Shown here in pieces: positions 51,528 to 63,468 of a stretch of DNA of 64,000 bases. Origin of the DNA: Novosphingobium marinum (lineage in GTDB: Bacteria; Pseudomonadota; Alphaproteobacteria; Sphingomonadales; Sphingomonadaceae). Location: the NCBI RefSeq assembly GCF_013408095.1, contig NZ_JACBZF010000002.1:682001-746000 (forward strand). Reading direction: 5' to 3'. Position 1 is the first letter of the stretch. The number at the start of each line of letters is the position of its first letter. Position numbers and translations under genes: made by a program. The notes beneath the pieces were generated by a model. The model saw nothing but the letters and a program-made list of their open reading frames with translations, ran no database searches and had not been told where the DNA came from.

Positions 51528-52441
51528 TGCGGACGGCGGCGCTCCTTCTTGCGCTTCTCCTCGCGGCCTGTTCGCGCGGGGGACAAGAAGGCGCGCCGCC
51601 TGCCGACCTGCCGACCATCGTATCGCTCAATCCGTGCAGCGACGCGGTGCTGCACGAAATTGCGGCTCCGGGCCAGTTGCTCGCGGTTTCCTCGTGGAGC
51701 CACCACCCCGCATCGAGTTCGATGGGTGTCGAGGCCGCGCGCCGCTATCGATCGGTGTCGGGCACGGTCGAGGAAGTGCTGGCGCTCGAACCCGATATCG
51801 TCGTGGCGGGCGCGTTCCTGCCGCCGGCGACCGAGGCTGCCTTCGCCGACCTCGGCTTCCGGGTCGAGAAGCTGCCCATCGCGGCGAGCATCGCGCAAAG
51901 CGAAGCGCAGGTACGCCGCCTTTCCGCGCTGGCAGGGCGGACGGCAGAGGGCGAGCGGCTGGTTGCGCGGATCGATGCGGCGCTGGCAAGGGCCGCTCCC
52001 GGTCCCGGCCCGGCGCTGCCAGCCGTCGTGTGGCAGTCGGGCGGGATCGTGCCGGGCAGGGACACGCTGATTGCCGATGTCCTGGAGGGCACCGGGTTCG
52101 CGAGTTTCAGCGCGCTGCGCGGGATGGGGCAGGCCGATTACCTTCCGCTCGAAACGATGCTCGCAGATCCGCCGCGCGTGATCTTCGCCGCCGGCAATGC
52201 CGCGTCCAACGATGATCGCCTGCTCGCGCATCCCGCGCTGGCAAGCCTTGCGGAGACGCGGCGCGAGCGGCTCGATCCCTCGCTCCTCTGGTGCGGCGGC
52301 CCCACCATCGCGCGCGCCGCCGAGCGCCTTGCCGAAGTGCGCGACACGGTCGCGGCCCTGCGCAAGCAGGGACCCCTGGCCATCGACGACATGCCCGACC
52401 GGCAGGAGGCCGCTGCCTTCGCAAGGCCTCGGCAGCGGTGA
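51527..52441 (+). CDS. btuF: B12 ABC transporter binding lipoprotein
   Basis: 304 residues. Lipoprotein signal LLLALLLAAC with Cys15, then a class III substrate-binding fold (TIVSLNPCSDAVLHEI, VLALEPDIVVAG) with a long middle helix. It would carry cobalamin from the receptor to the inner-membrane transporter. It sits between btuB and the permease with overlapping codons on both sides. The homologous haem/siderophore binding proteins look alike; the riboswitch favours B12. Confidence 0.88.
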   Translation: MRTAALLLALLLAACSRGGQEGAPPADLPTIVSLNPCSDAVLHEIAAPGQLLAVSSWSHHPASSSMGVEAARRYRSVSGTVEEVLALEPDIVVAGAFLPPATEAAFADLGFRVEKLPIAASIAQSEAQVRRLSALAGRTAEGERLVARIDAALARAAPGPGPALPAVVWQSGGIVPGRDTLIADVLEGTGFASFSALRGMGQADYLPLETMLADPPRVIFAAGNAASNDDRLLAHPALASLAETRRERLDPSLLWCGGPTIARAAERLAEVRDTVAALRKQGPLAIDDMPDRQEAAAFARPRQR

Positions 52442-53400
52442 CGCGCACGATCCCGCTGCTGCTGGCCGGGCTGGCGCTGGCGGTGCCGCTGTCGCTGCTC
52501 GCCGGGCGGGTATGGATCGATCCCTTCGCACCCGAGACGCGCAACGCCGCCGTCATCCTGATGGAGCTTCGCCTGCCGCGTGCGCTGCTGGCGCTGGCGG
52601 TCGGCGCGGGGCTTGGCGCGGCGGGAGCCGCGATGCAGGGTTACCTGCGCAACCCGCTCGCCGATCCGGGCCTGTTCGGCATCGCGCCGGGCGCGGCGCT
52701 GGGCGCGGTGCTCAGCTTCTGGACGGGCTACGCCGCCGCGCCGTTCGCACTGCCGCTGTTCTCGCTGGTCGGCGCGGCGGGCGCGATGGCGCTCCTCTCG
52801 CTCATCGCCGGGCGCGAAGGCGGGGTCGCGCTGTTCACGCTGGCGGGCATGATGATCGCCAGCCTTGCAGGCGCGCTGATGAGCCTGGCGATCAGCCTTG
52901 CACCCACGCCCTTCGCGATGAGCGAGATCGTGACCTGGCTGATGGGCGCGCTGGTCGACCGGTCCTGGCGCGAAGTCTGGATCGCCGCGCCGCTGACGCT
53001 TCTCGGGCTCGGCTTCCTGCTCGTCGCTGCGCGCAGCCTCGATGCGCTGACGCTGGGCGAGGCGGCGGCGCGGTCGCTGGGCGTCGATCCGCGGCGGCTG
53101 CAAATGCTGCTGATCGCGGGCGTCGGCCTGACCGTGGGGGCGGGCGTCGCGGTTGCCGGGATCATCGGCTTCGTCGGGCTGATCGTGCCCCACCTCGTTC
53201 GCCCGCTGACCGACCGGCGTCCTTCCTCGCTGATCGTGCCGAGCGCGCTGGCGGGCGCGCTGCTGCTGCTGGTCGCGGACTGCCTGTGCCGCGTCCTGCC
53301 GCTCGCGGGCGGGGAACTGCGGCTGGGCATCGCGCTCAGCCTGATCGGAGCGCCGTTCTTTCTCCATCTCCTGCTGCGCATGCGCCGGGGGCTGGCGTGA
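52438..53400 (+). CDS. btuC: B12 ABC transporter permease
   Basis: 320 residues from GTG 52438, which overlaps the btuF stop. FecCD/BtuC-type permease with about ten helices; the conserved LRLPRALLALAVGAGLGAAG and MQGYLRNPLADPGLFGI stretches and the GFVGLIVPHLVR coupling region are present. It forms the cytoplasmic membrane channel with BtuD. Confidence 0.92.
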   Translation: MTRTIPLLLAGLALAVPLSLLAGRVWIDPFAPETRNAAVILMELRLPRALLALAVGAGLGAAGAAMQGYLRNPLADPGLFGIAPGAALGAVLSFWTGYAAAPFALPLFSLVGAAGAMALLSLIAGREGGVALFTLAGMMIASLAGALMSLAISLAPTPFAMSEIVTWLMGALVDRSWREVWIAAPLTLLGLGFLLVAARSLDALTLGEAAARSLGVDPRRLQMLLIAGVGLTVGAGVAVAGIIGFVGLIVPHLVRPLTDRRPSSLIVPSALAGALLLLVADCLCRVLPLAGGELRLGIALSLIGAPFFLHLLLRMRRGLA

Positions 53401-54140
53401 TGCTGGAAGCCCGCGCCGTCACCGTTCGCGAGCGGCTGGAAGCGGTGGACGCGGTGTTGCGCCCCGGCGAAGTCGTGGCGATCTGCGGACCGAACGGCGC
53501 GGGCAAGTCGACGCTGCTGTCGTGCCTTGCGGGCCTGCTCGCTCCCGATGCCGGCGAGGTCCTGCTGGGCGGCACTTCGCTTTCGGCGCTGCGGGCTTAC
53601 GAACGCGCGCAGGCCATCGGATACCTGCCGCAATCGCCCGAAGTCGCCTGGGACGTCAGTGTCGAGACGCTTGTCTCGCTCGGCCGCATACCCTGGCGCG
53701 GCGTTCCCCGGGCCGAAGCGCAGGGTGCCATCGAAAACGCCATCGCGGCGATGGAACTGCACGAATTGCGGCATCGCCCCGTCTCGCGGCTTTCCGGCGG
53801 GGAAAAGGCGCGCGCGCTGATGGCGCGGGTGCTGGCGACCCGCCCGCGCTGGCTGCTCGCCGACGAGCCGCTCGCCAACCTCGACCTTGCGCATGCCGCC
53901 ACGCTCGTCGCGATGCTGCGCCGGCAGGCCGGGGAGGGGCGCGGCGTCGTGCTCGTCCTGCACGACCTTGCGGCCGCGATGAACCATGCGGACCGCGTGA
54001 TCGTGCTCGACCGGGGCCGCCTTGCCGCCGACGGCACGCCAGCACAGGCGCTGGCCGAGCCGGTGATCGAGCGCGTGTGGCATGCAAAGGCCCGCTGGCT
54101 CGGCGAACCGGGCCAGCAGGCCTTGAGCTTGCCCGGCTGA
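53400..54140 (+). CDS. btuD: B12 ABC transporter ATPase
   Basis: 246 residues from ATG 53400, overlapping the btuC stop. Walker A GPNGAGKST at 30-38, signature LSGGEKARALMARVL, Walker B WLLADEP and the switch histidine in LVLHDLAAAMNHA are all intact. It energises BtuC. It is the last gene of the riboswitch operon, convergent with the M3 peptidase gene ten bases away. Confidence 0.93.
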   Translation: MLEARAVTVRERLEAVDAVLRPGEVVAICGPNGAGKSTLLSCLAGLLAPDAGEVLLGGTSLSALRAYERAQAIGYLPQSPEVAWDVSVETLVSLGRIPWRGVPRAEAQGAIENAIAAMELHELRHRPVSRLSGGEKARALMARVLATRPRWLLADEPLANLDLAHAATLVAMLRRQAGEGRGVVLVLHDLAAAMNHADRVIVLDRGRLAADGTPAQALAEPVIERVWHAKARWLGEPGQQALSLPG

Positions 54141-54149
54141 TGTCGGGTA

Positions 54150-56384
54150 TTACCGGATGCCCGTCTCGTCCCCGCCGCTCGTCGCGGTCGCGCCCTCGAT
54201 GAGGCCGCGCGCCTCGAGCATGGGTTCGACGCGAGGGTCGCGTCCGGCGAATGCCTTGTACATCTCGAAGTAGTCCTGCGTCCCGCCCCGGCTGAGCACG
54301 GTCGCGCGGAAGTGGTCGCCGTTCTCGCGCGTCAGGCCGCCGTTCTCGCGGAACCAGTCACGGCTGTCGCGGTCGAGCATCTCGGTCCACAGGTACGAGT
54401 AGTACCCTGCCGAATAGCCTGCAGGGTTCGAGAAGATGTGCCGGAAGTACGAGCTGCGATAGCGCGGCGGCACCAGCGAGACTTCGAGGCCGAGCTCCTT
54501 GAGCGCCTTTTCCTCGAATGCGTCGACTTCGGCGGGCGTGTCGATCGCGGCGGCTTCCTCCGCCGAAAGCGCATGCCACTTCATGTCGAGCAGCGCCGCC
54601 TCGACCACTTCGCCCAGTTCGTAGCCCTGGTTGAAGCGCGCCGCTTCCTGGATTTTGTCGATCATCTCGGTCGGGATCGTCGCACCGGTCTCGTGGTGCT
54701 TGGCGTAGTTCGCCAGCACCTGCGGGTCGGACGCCCACATCTCGTTCACCTGGCTGGGGTACTCGACGAAGTCGCGCGCGACCGCCGTGCCCGAAAGCGA
54801 CGGATAGGTCTGGTCGGCGAAGAAGCCGTGCAGGGCGTGGCCGAATTCGTGGAACATCGTCTCGACGTTGTCCCAGCTGACGAGCTGCGGCTCGCCTTCG
54901 GGCGCCTTGGGGATGTTGAGCACGTTGTAGATGACGGGCTTGGTGCCGAACAGCCGGTTCTGGTCGACGAAGTTCGACATCCACGCTCCGCCGCGCTTGT
55001 TGTCGCGCTGGAACGGATCGAAGTAGAAGACGCCCAGCTCCGAACCGTCGCGGTCGAACACCGTGTAGGTCCACACGTCGGGGTGATAGACGGGCAGGTC
55101 GTCGCGGCGGCTGAAGCTCAGGCCGTAAAGCTGGTTCGCGGCATGGAAGATCCCGTCCTCCAGCACCGTGCGTACCTCGAAATAGGGCTTAACCGCGTCG
55201 GGATCGAAGTCGTAGCGCGCCTTCTTCACCTTGTCGGCGTACATCTGCCAGTCCCACGGGCGAACCTCGAAGTTCTTGCCCTCGTCCGCGATCGCCTCGT
55301 TCAGCATCGCCGCCTCGCGCCGCTGCGTGGCGGCGAGGGCGGGGACCATGCGCTGCATGAAGCCGAGCGCGGTGGTCGGATTCTCGGCCATGCGGTCCCA
55401 CATCTGGTAGGTTGCCCAGTCGGGCTGGCCGAAGATCGCGGCCTTCCTCGCACGCAGCGCGGCGATCTCGGCGATAAGCGCGCGCGTATCGGTGTCGCCG
55501 CCCTGCTCGGCGCGGCTCCAGCTCTTCGCGAAGAGCGCCTCGCGCGTGTCGCGATCCTGCAGGGTCGAGAGCAGCGGCTGCTGCGTCGTGTTCTGAAGGG
55601 CGATGACGTACTTGCCGGGCATGCCGCGCTCGGTCGCGGCCTTCGCCGCCGCCTCGATCTCGGCATCGGACAGGCCGGCGAGCGCGTCGCGGCTGTCGAC
55701 GACCAGCGCGTTCTGCTTGGTCGCCTCGGTCAGCTTCTGCGAGAACTCGGTGGTGATCGTCGAGAGCCGGGTGTTGATCTGCTTGACCTCGTCCTTCTGG
55801 GTCTCGGTCAGCATCGCGCCGGCGTGGACCATCTGGTCGTAGGTTTCCTCGAGCAGCTTGGCGTCCTCGGGCGTCATCGCCATCGCCGCGCGGTTGTCGT
55901 AGACCGCCTTCACCCGCTGGAAAAGCGCGGGGTTGAGCGTGATCCCGTCGAAGTGCGCGGACAGCCTGGGGCTGACTTCGGCATCGATCGCGTCGAGCGT
56001 GTCGTTGGTGTTCGCGCCGGTCAGCGCATAGAACACGGTGGCGACGCGGCCGAGCATGCGGCCGGACTTTTCCAGAGCGACGATGGTGTTGGAGAACGTC
56101 GGCGGCGAGGGGTTGTCGATGATCGCCTGCACTTCGGCGTTGTGGATTTCCATCGCCTGCTCGAACGCCGGGCCGTAATCGGCATCGTCGATCTGCGTGA
56201 AATCGGGAGCCTGGAAGGGCAGCGAGCTGGGCTGCGCGAAATAGCCGGTGCCCTGGGGGATGTCGGCGGTGGCGGGAGCCCCTGCCATCGGCGGGGGCGG
56301 TGTGTCGGGCATGGTGGTGCATCCTGCGAGCATGGCCGCTCCCAGCACTGCTGGTGCGGCGGCGGCCTTAAGCCGGGTCTTCAT
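54150..56384 (-). CDS. M3-family peptidase (peptidyl-dipeptidase Dcp-like), lipoprotein
   Basis: 744 residues from ATG 56384 (a TTG precedes it) with AGGAGA upstream. Lipobox LAGC at Cys22, then a Pro-rich spacer and a full thimet-oligopeptidase/Dcp-type fold. The zinc site is HEFGH at 512-516 followed by the family ALHGFF and, further on, EYPSQVNEMW with the third-ligand glutamate region. It should degrade short peptides in the periplasm as a membrane-anchored enzyme. Confidence 0.92.
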   Translation of the reverse strand: MKTRLKAAAAPAVLGAAMLAGCTTMPDTPPPPMAGAPATADIPQGTGYFAQPSSLPFQAPDFTQIDDADYGPAFEQAMEIHNAEVQAIIDNPSPPTFSNTIVALEKSGRMLGRVATVFYALTGANTNDTLDAIDAEVSPRLSAHFDGITLNPALFQRVKAVYDNRAAMAMTPEDAKLLEETYDQMVHAGAMLTETQKDEVKQINTRLSTITTEFSQKLTEATKQNALVVDSRDALAGLSDAEIEAAAKAATERGMPGKYVIALQNTTQQPLLSTLQDRDTREALFAKSWSRAEQGGDTDTRALIAEIAALRARKAAIFGQPDWATYQMWDRMAENPTTALGFMQRMVPALAATQRREAAMLNEAIADEGKNFEVRPWDWQMYADKVKKARYDFDPDAVKPYFEVRTVLEDGIFHAANQLYGLSFSRRDDLPVYHPDVWTYTVFDRDGSELGVFYFDPFQRDNKRGGAWMSNFVDQNRLFGTKPVIYNVLNIPKAPEGEPQLVSWDNVETMFHEFGHALHGFFADQTYPSLSGTAVARDFVEYPSQVNEMWASDPQVLANYAKHHETGATIPTEMIDKIQEAARFNQGYELGEVVEAALLDMKWHALSAEEAAAIDTPAEVDAFEEKALKELGLEVSLVPPRYRSSYFRHIFSNPAGYSAGYYSYLWTEMLDRDSRDWFRENGGLTRENGDHFRATVLSRGGTQDYFEMYKAFAGRDPRVEPMLEARGLIEGATATSGGDETGIR

Positions 56385-56527
56385 CAACGTGAAATCTCCT
56401 GTCGGTCAGGCAGAGGGGGGATGGCGGCCGCATCGGGGCCGCCGGGTCTGCCCGTGCTGTAATGGCGACAGGTTGAACCAGCGATTGACCGGCTTTGCAA
56501 GGCCCTCGCAAGGCAGGCTCCCGCGCC

Positions 56528-57154
56528 TCAATCCTCGCGGCGTTTAAGCCGGAACGCCAGCGCGACGAGCGCGATCCCGCTGACGAGCGCCCAGAACCCG
56601 ATCACCCAGCCCAGCGAGAGCGCGGTGACGGCGGGGCTGGCGAAGGCAAGCCAGACGAGGGCGAGGCCGAGCAGCGCGGTCAGCGCGCCCGACGCCGCCA
56701 GCAGCCACTCGTTCGCGATCTCGCGCCGCATGCGGATCGCCGCGACCGCCTGGCTCACCCCGGCGACGATGGCCCAGAGCGCGATCAGCCACACGGTCAG
56801 CAGTGTGTAGGTGAATGTCGAGAGGAGCGGAAAGACCACGAACAGCGCGCCGATGGCGATCCCCGCGATCCCGGTCACGATCAGCGCGCCCCATCGCTCG
56901 GCCCGCTCGCCAGCTCCCCTGACCGCGCTGATCAGCGAGGCGACGCCGTCCGCGAAGCTGAAGGCGGCGAAGACCATCGCGAAGGCGAACAGCGTCAGAC
57001 CGGGCGCAAGGATCGCGATCACGCCGAGCAGGATCGAAAGGATCCCGCGCACGAGGAACCACGACCAGTTGTGCCGCGGCAACCGTCCCGGCAGCCAGGC
57101 GCTGCCCGTGGCCAGCGTCGCGCCTGTCATGCGATCGGTTGCGCTATCCTGCAT
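56528..57154 (-). CDS. HdeD-family membrane protein (DUF308)
   Basis: 208 residues with six hydrophobic segments in three hairpin-like repeats (FLVRGILSILLGVIAILAPG; the second begins WGALIVTGIAGIAIG). This is the HdeD/DUF308 layout, named for an acid-resistance membrane protein of E. coli, although most members are uncharacterised. ATG 57154 has GAGGGGC upstream. A shorter start at 57130 is possible. Confidence 0.85.
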   Translation of the reverse strand: MQDSATDRMTGATLATGSAWLPGRLPRHNWSWFLVRGILSILLGVIAILAPGLTLFAFAMVFAAFSFADGVASLISAVRGAGERAERWGALIVTGIAGIAIGALFVVFPLLSTFTYTLLTVWLIALWAIVAGVSQAVAAIRMRREIANEWLLAASGALTALLGLALVWLAFASPAVTALSLGWVIGFWALVSGIALVALAFRLKRRED

Positions 57155-57518
57155 GTGCCCCTCGGTGTCGATTGAACCCGGTTAATCAATGCGCGGCACG
57201 ATGCAGGAGTTCCGGCATGCCCCTGGCCAAGTACGAATTGCACGATGCGATAATCGCCGGGGCCAGAAAATGAAAGTTGAGGCAAAATGTTTCAGTTCAA
57301 GAAAAAATGTTCGACGACAGATGCTTAGTCAATAATCTCGCGGACTTGCATCTTTAGCTAATTTGCACAACCATAAGTTGCGATTCGCAACGCTTCGTGT
57401 GGATGATCGAACGTGATCACGCGATCTGGTCCCTTTAGGGCCCGTCTTGCGACCAAAGCCGTCTGCTGATCAATGGCCCTTGGGGCCTTTTCGCAGACGA
57501 TGATAACAGGAGGGCAAC
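57155..57518. other. AT-richer intergenic region with a 15-bp palindrome
   Basis: A 364-base divergent gap clearly richer in A+T than its surroundings. It contains a perfect odd palindrome, GTTGCGATTCGCAAC, at 57377-57391, which could be an operator. An 18-codon reading frame at 57217-57273 has an AGGAG before it but no other support. GGCCCTTGGGGCC near 57475 can fold. The ribosome site of the next gene is ACAGGAGGG at 57506-57514. Confidence 0.45.
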
Positions 57519-58472
57519 GTGGCGCTCATCTCCTGCGAGGAATGTGGAAAGCAGGTTTCCGACAAGGCAGCAAATTGCCCGCACTGCGGTGCTCCTGTCG
57601 AAGTCACCCAGAACGTGACGTGCGAGGAATGTTCTGCGGACTATCCGGCGACATCCGATAATTGCCCGAACTGCGGAGCCCCGAACGACAGTCTCCCGGC
57701 AACGGGAGAACCAGCGCCCACGATGGGCGCGAGGCCACCTGCCACTCCTGCAGGACCGCTGGCCGCGCCGCCGCAGCCCGAACCCGTCGATACTGACGGC
57801 GAAAGCGATAAACGCAAGAAGCGCAGCATTATCGCGACCGGTATCTTCATCTTGTTTGTTATTGGGATCGTTGCCTCGAAGATTGCTGCCACCAACAACC
57901 GCGAGCGGGAGAGCAAACAGTTCCTCGACACTATGTCCGCGATGTCCTCTTCCGATCGAGATACGGACACCGGTAGCGACGCAATGGCAGAGGCAATGGA
58001 AGAGGATGCGGACGTCTTGCCACCGCGCCCGGTCGCGCCGGTGACGAGCTCCGGTTCCCAGCGCTTCGACCGGGCAAACCTGATCGGACAATGGACCTGC
58101 CATGCCTCCACTGACATTGCGAACCACGAGGGCGAGTTCATCTATTCGGCTGACGGGACGGGCACAAGCAGCGTCTACTCGGCCGGACAGGACAATGGCA
58201 CCCCGTTCCAGTCGAGACTCGATTTAAGCACCCGCTGGCGCCTCCAGGGATCGAACCTTGTGGAGACCGTGACTGGCGTCGAAGTCCGGTTCTTTTCGGT
58301 CAACGGCCAGCAAATCTACGATCGCGCGTTCCTCTACGACCGGAGCAAGAGCCTGGTCGGACAGGAGGAGACTTCGCGCATCACCCGGCTGTCGGGCTCA
58401 CAACTTACCTATCGCGATTCAGTTGGGTACGAGACCGAGTGCAGGAAGGGCGGCATGACGGGCAATTCGTGA
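57519..58472 (+). CDS. Double zinc-ribbon single-pass membrane protein
   Basis: 317 residues from GTG 57519 with a strong AGGAGGG site. Two zinc ribbons: C6/C9/C20/C23 and C35/C38/C49/C52. A Pro/Ala-rich linker follows, then one membrane helix at about 105-126 (IIATGIFILFVIGIVASKIAA), an acidic linker, and a C-terminal beta-rich domain with LIGQWTC and GEFIYSADGTGT, of the kind seen in lipocalin-like or secreted domains. The ribbons should face the cytoplasm. Codon use is less GC-biased than neighbours. Function unknown. Confidence 0.75.
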   Translation: MALISCEECGKQVSDKAANCPHCGAPVEVTQNVTCEECSADYPATSDNCPNCGAPNDSLPATGEPAPTMGARPPATPAGPLAAPPQPEPVDTDGESDKRKKRSIIATGIFILFVIGIVASKIAATNNRERESKQFLDTMSAMSSSDRDTDTGSDAMAEAMEEDADVLPPRPVAPVTSSGSQRFDRANLIGQWTCHASTDIANHEGEFIYSADGTGTSSVYSAGQDNGTPFQSRLDLSTRWRLQGSNLVETVTGVEVRFFSVNGQQIYDRAFLYDRSKSLVGQEETSRITRLSGSQLTYRDSVGYETECRKGGMTGNS

Positions 58473-58540
58473 GCCGCTTTCTCCGACCCTGCTCAACCCG
58501 GTTACGTCGATGAGGCAGGGCCAGGCGCGCGGAAGCAGGC

Positions 58541-58942
58541 CTAGCGTGCGCAGGCTTCGTAGTATCCGGCGCGGCAATCGGCGACGTCGGCGCGCCAGTC
58601 GGCCATGGCCTGCTCGTAGCGGCGGCGGTCCTCGGTGTAGCGCCGGGCATCGCGTTCGTAGTCGGCCTGCCGCGCCTCGTACTCGGCGAGGTCCTGCGCA
58701 TGCTCGTCGCGGGCGCGGCGCGCGCGGTCGTAATCGCGCCAGCCCTGCGCGTAGCGGGCATCGCGTTCGCGCACGTATTCGAGTTCGCCGACATTGAGTT
58801 CGCGCGTCAACTCACGGTCGCGCGCGATACCCTCGGCGTCCATCGCCGGATCGAACGGATCGTCGGCCAGCGCCGGTCCCGACAAGATCGCCGATGCCGC
58901 CACCGCCATTGCCGCCAGCACTGCCTTCAAGCGCTTCTGCAT
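58541..58942 (-). CDS. Exported charged helical protein
   Basis: 133 residues from ATG 58942. Signal peptide to about 26 (AAMAVAASAILSGPALA), then an almost entirely helical, Arg/Asp/Glu/Tyr-rich region (RDYDRARRARDEHAQDLAEY) with heptad-like spacing, probably a coiled coil. Two cysteines near the C-terminus (ADCRAGYYEAC) could form a disulfide. It is divergent from uvrA. No family recognised; a periplasmic location is likely. Confidence 0.7.
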   Translation of the reverse strand: MQKRLKAVLAAMAVAASAILSGPALADDPFDPAMDAEGIARDRELTRELNVGELEYVRERDARYAQGWRDYDRARRARDEHAQDLAEYEARQADYERDARRYTEDRRRYEQAMADWRADVADCRAGYYEACAR

Positions 58943-59069
58943 GATTTCCTCGCCTTCCCAGTCCCTTGCCGCGAGAATGCCCTGAGCGGCCCGCCAAGGC
59001 AAAGCCATTGCGATGAGCCGAGCGCATCCCATCTTGTGCCGGTATCCCCCCGCGCCGCTTGAATGGCGT

Positions 59070-59084
59070 GAACAAATCTGGAAC
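59070..59084 (+). promoter_or_regulatory. SOS box (LexA operator) of uvrA
   Basis: GAACAAATCTGGAAC equals GAAC-N7-GAAC, the reverse complement of the alphaproteobacterial LexA consensus GTTC-N7-GTTC. It ends 10 bases before the uvrA ATG, as expected for a repressor site over a promoter start. uvrA is a standard SOS gene. Confidence 0.85.
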
Positions 59085-59094
59085 ACGGCATTTC

Positions 59095-62028
<2,934 letters not shown>

Positions 62029-62052
62029 CGCAACCCCTCGATTTCGCCGCGA

Positions 62053-62619
62053 TCACTTTCTCGCCAGGACGTACGAGGAGCGGTCCTCGCCCCCGTCCGT
62101 TGCCCTTGCCGGACCGGTCCAGCGGTGCGCCTTCGCGGATTGGGCGAGATACGCATCCATCTGCCTCAATCCTTCCTTCGATAGCTTCACGAAGCATCGG
62201 CGCAGGTCGCGCTCGTCGGTTTCGCGGGCGACCAGTCCGCGCTTTTCCAGCAGCTGCAGCCAGCGCAGGCCCGTCGTCGGAGGGACATCGGCGCCGATGC
62301 ACGCGCTCGTCACGCTGATCCTGCGCTTTTCCAGCGTGGCGATGTACAGGTCGAGAAGGATGTCCCAGGCCGGTTCGGCAAAGAGGTCTTCGGGAAAATG
62401 CTCCTTGCGGAAACGTCGCGCGCCATACAGTTCCCTTGCCCGCGCCAGCAGGTAACGGTCGGTTGCCGGGCGGGATGGCGCGGAAACCGGTTCCGCCGGC
62501 CCGATCTGCGCGATCAGGTCCTGCAGCTGGCCCGCAATTTCCGAGAGCTTTCGCCGGATGTCCGGTTCGCCGTGGTCCTTCGCGAAGGGAACGACCGAGT
62601 TGCTAGCCCGCCCGGTCAT
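62053..62619 (-). CDS. MarR-like winged-helix regulator
   Basis: 188 residues. The N-terminal ~45 residues look like a helical or coiled segment (IRRKLSEIAGQLQDLIAQI). Then comes FPEDLFAEPAWDILLDLY and a winged helix: SVTSACIGADVPPTTGLRWLQLLEKRGLV followed by the wing RDLRRCFVKLSKEG. This is a MarR-type DNA-binding protein of a kind common in sphingomonads. Its start overlaps the membrane gene upstream by 17 bases. Convergent with uvrA. The effector is unknown. Confidence 0.82.
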   Translation of the reverse strand: MTGRASNSVVPFAKDHGEPDIRRKLSEIAGQLQDLIAQIGPAEPVSAPSRPATDRYLLARARELYGARRFRKEHFPEDLFAEPAWDILLDLYIATLEKRRISVTSACIGADVPPTTGLRWLQLLEKRGLVARETDERDLRRCFVKLSKEGLRQMDAYLAQSAKAHRWTGPARATDGGEDRSSYVLARK

Positions 62620-63043
62620 CGGCGCGCGATCCCATGCGCGTCCGGCGCCGGTGGCATGCGATCGCGCATCCCAGGACTGCGAACTGGAGGTATTGCGGCA
62701 CCGCCATCATCGCCCAGTAGACGACGTTCTTCCCGTCCACCTGCATCAGCACCGGGATGTGCGCCAGCACCACGACGAGCTGCAGCGCGGCCATGCCGAT
62801 GGGCCAGAGCCGGTTCGCCCACAACGCTATCCAGACAAGTGCGACCAGGACGGACGTATCCACCGCCGCCATGACCGGATCGACATAGAGGAAGTCGAAC
62901 TGCCCGATGATCGCGCGGTTGAGGACGCCGAGAAACAGCGATGCCCCGAGGATGTTCGCAACCTGGCGTTCCGGCTTGCCGCCGAGGCGATGGGCCAGGA
63001 AAACCAGGGCGGCCAGGACGGCCACGGTTAGCAACAGACGCAT
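62603..63043 (-). CDS. Four-helix membrane protein overlapping the MarR-like gene
   Basis: 146 residues, family not recognised. Hydrophobic segments at about 2-18, 33-50, 57-75 and 80-98, then a helix near 105-125 and a basic tail (CHRRRTRMGSRADDRAG). The 3' end overlaps the regulator start by 17 bases, so the two are coupled and may work together. Start ATG 63043; no clear Shine-Dalgarno site. Confidence 0.65.
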   Translation of the reverse strand: MRLLLTVAVLAALVFLAHRLGGKPERQVANILGASLFLGVLNRAIIGQFDFLYVDPVMAAVDTSVLVALVWIALWANRLWPIGMAALQLVVVLAHIPVLMQVDGKNVVYWAMMAVPQYLQFAVLGCAIACHRRRTRMGSRADDRAG

Positions 63044-63083
63044 GCCGTACGCGAAACATTCCCCGGGTCATCAGGTCAAGGTC

Positions 63084-63410
63084 TCAGGCGGCTTCGGCTT
63101 CGCTATCCACAAGCGCGGTGTTGAGGTCCGGGCAATCCTGCGCCAGGTCGCCGTGAACCTGCCGGTCGATGTCCGCCAGCTGCCCGTGCACGCGGCCGAG
63201 GTCGTTGCCCGCCGAAAGCAGGCTGGTCTGCACCTTGTGGAGGCGCAGCAGCGCTTCCTGCCCGAGGAAGGCGCTTTCGGCGACCGCGCGCCTGCCGGCC
63301 ACCATCGCCGCGAACAGGTTCGCCTGCTGCAGCAGTGCTTCGTCGAGCGCGGTTTCCGCCACGGAAAGCGCATTGCCGACACGTACGCGATTGATATTCT
63401 CGATCATCAT
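63084..63410 (-). CDS. Small helical protein upstream of the MarR-like unit
   Basis: 108 residues from ATG 63410 (a second ATG follows) with AGAGAGG upstream. Almost fully alpha-helical and mildly amphipathic (ALSVAETALDEALLQQANLF; then VHGQLADIDRQVHGDL), with no signal peptide or membrane helix. A partner or adaptor role is possible but unsupported. It lies between the LuxR-like regulator and the membrane gene, all on the minus strand. Confidence 0.6.
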   Translation of the reverse strand: MMIENINRVRVGNALSVAETALDEALLQQANLFAAMVAGRRAVAESAFLGQEALLRLHKVQTSLLSAGNDLGRVHGQLADIDRQVHGDLAQDCPDLNTALVDSEAEAA

Positions 63411-63468
63411 CAACCTCTCTCGCTCCAGGCGGGCCGGAATTGGCCCGGGGGGTCCGAGAGGCGGACGA

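Noticed and set aside
52367..52379. GCAGGGACC-like match inside btuF as another REP copy
   Set aside because: No pairing arm, and it lies within conserved coding sequence; chance match.
57217..57273. 18-codon frame with an AGGAG upstream
   Set aside because: Too short, no similarity that I recognise, and in an AT-richer gap where chance start/stop pairs are expected.
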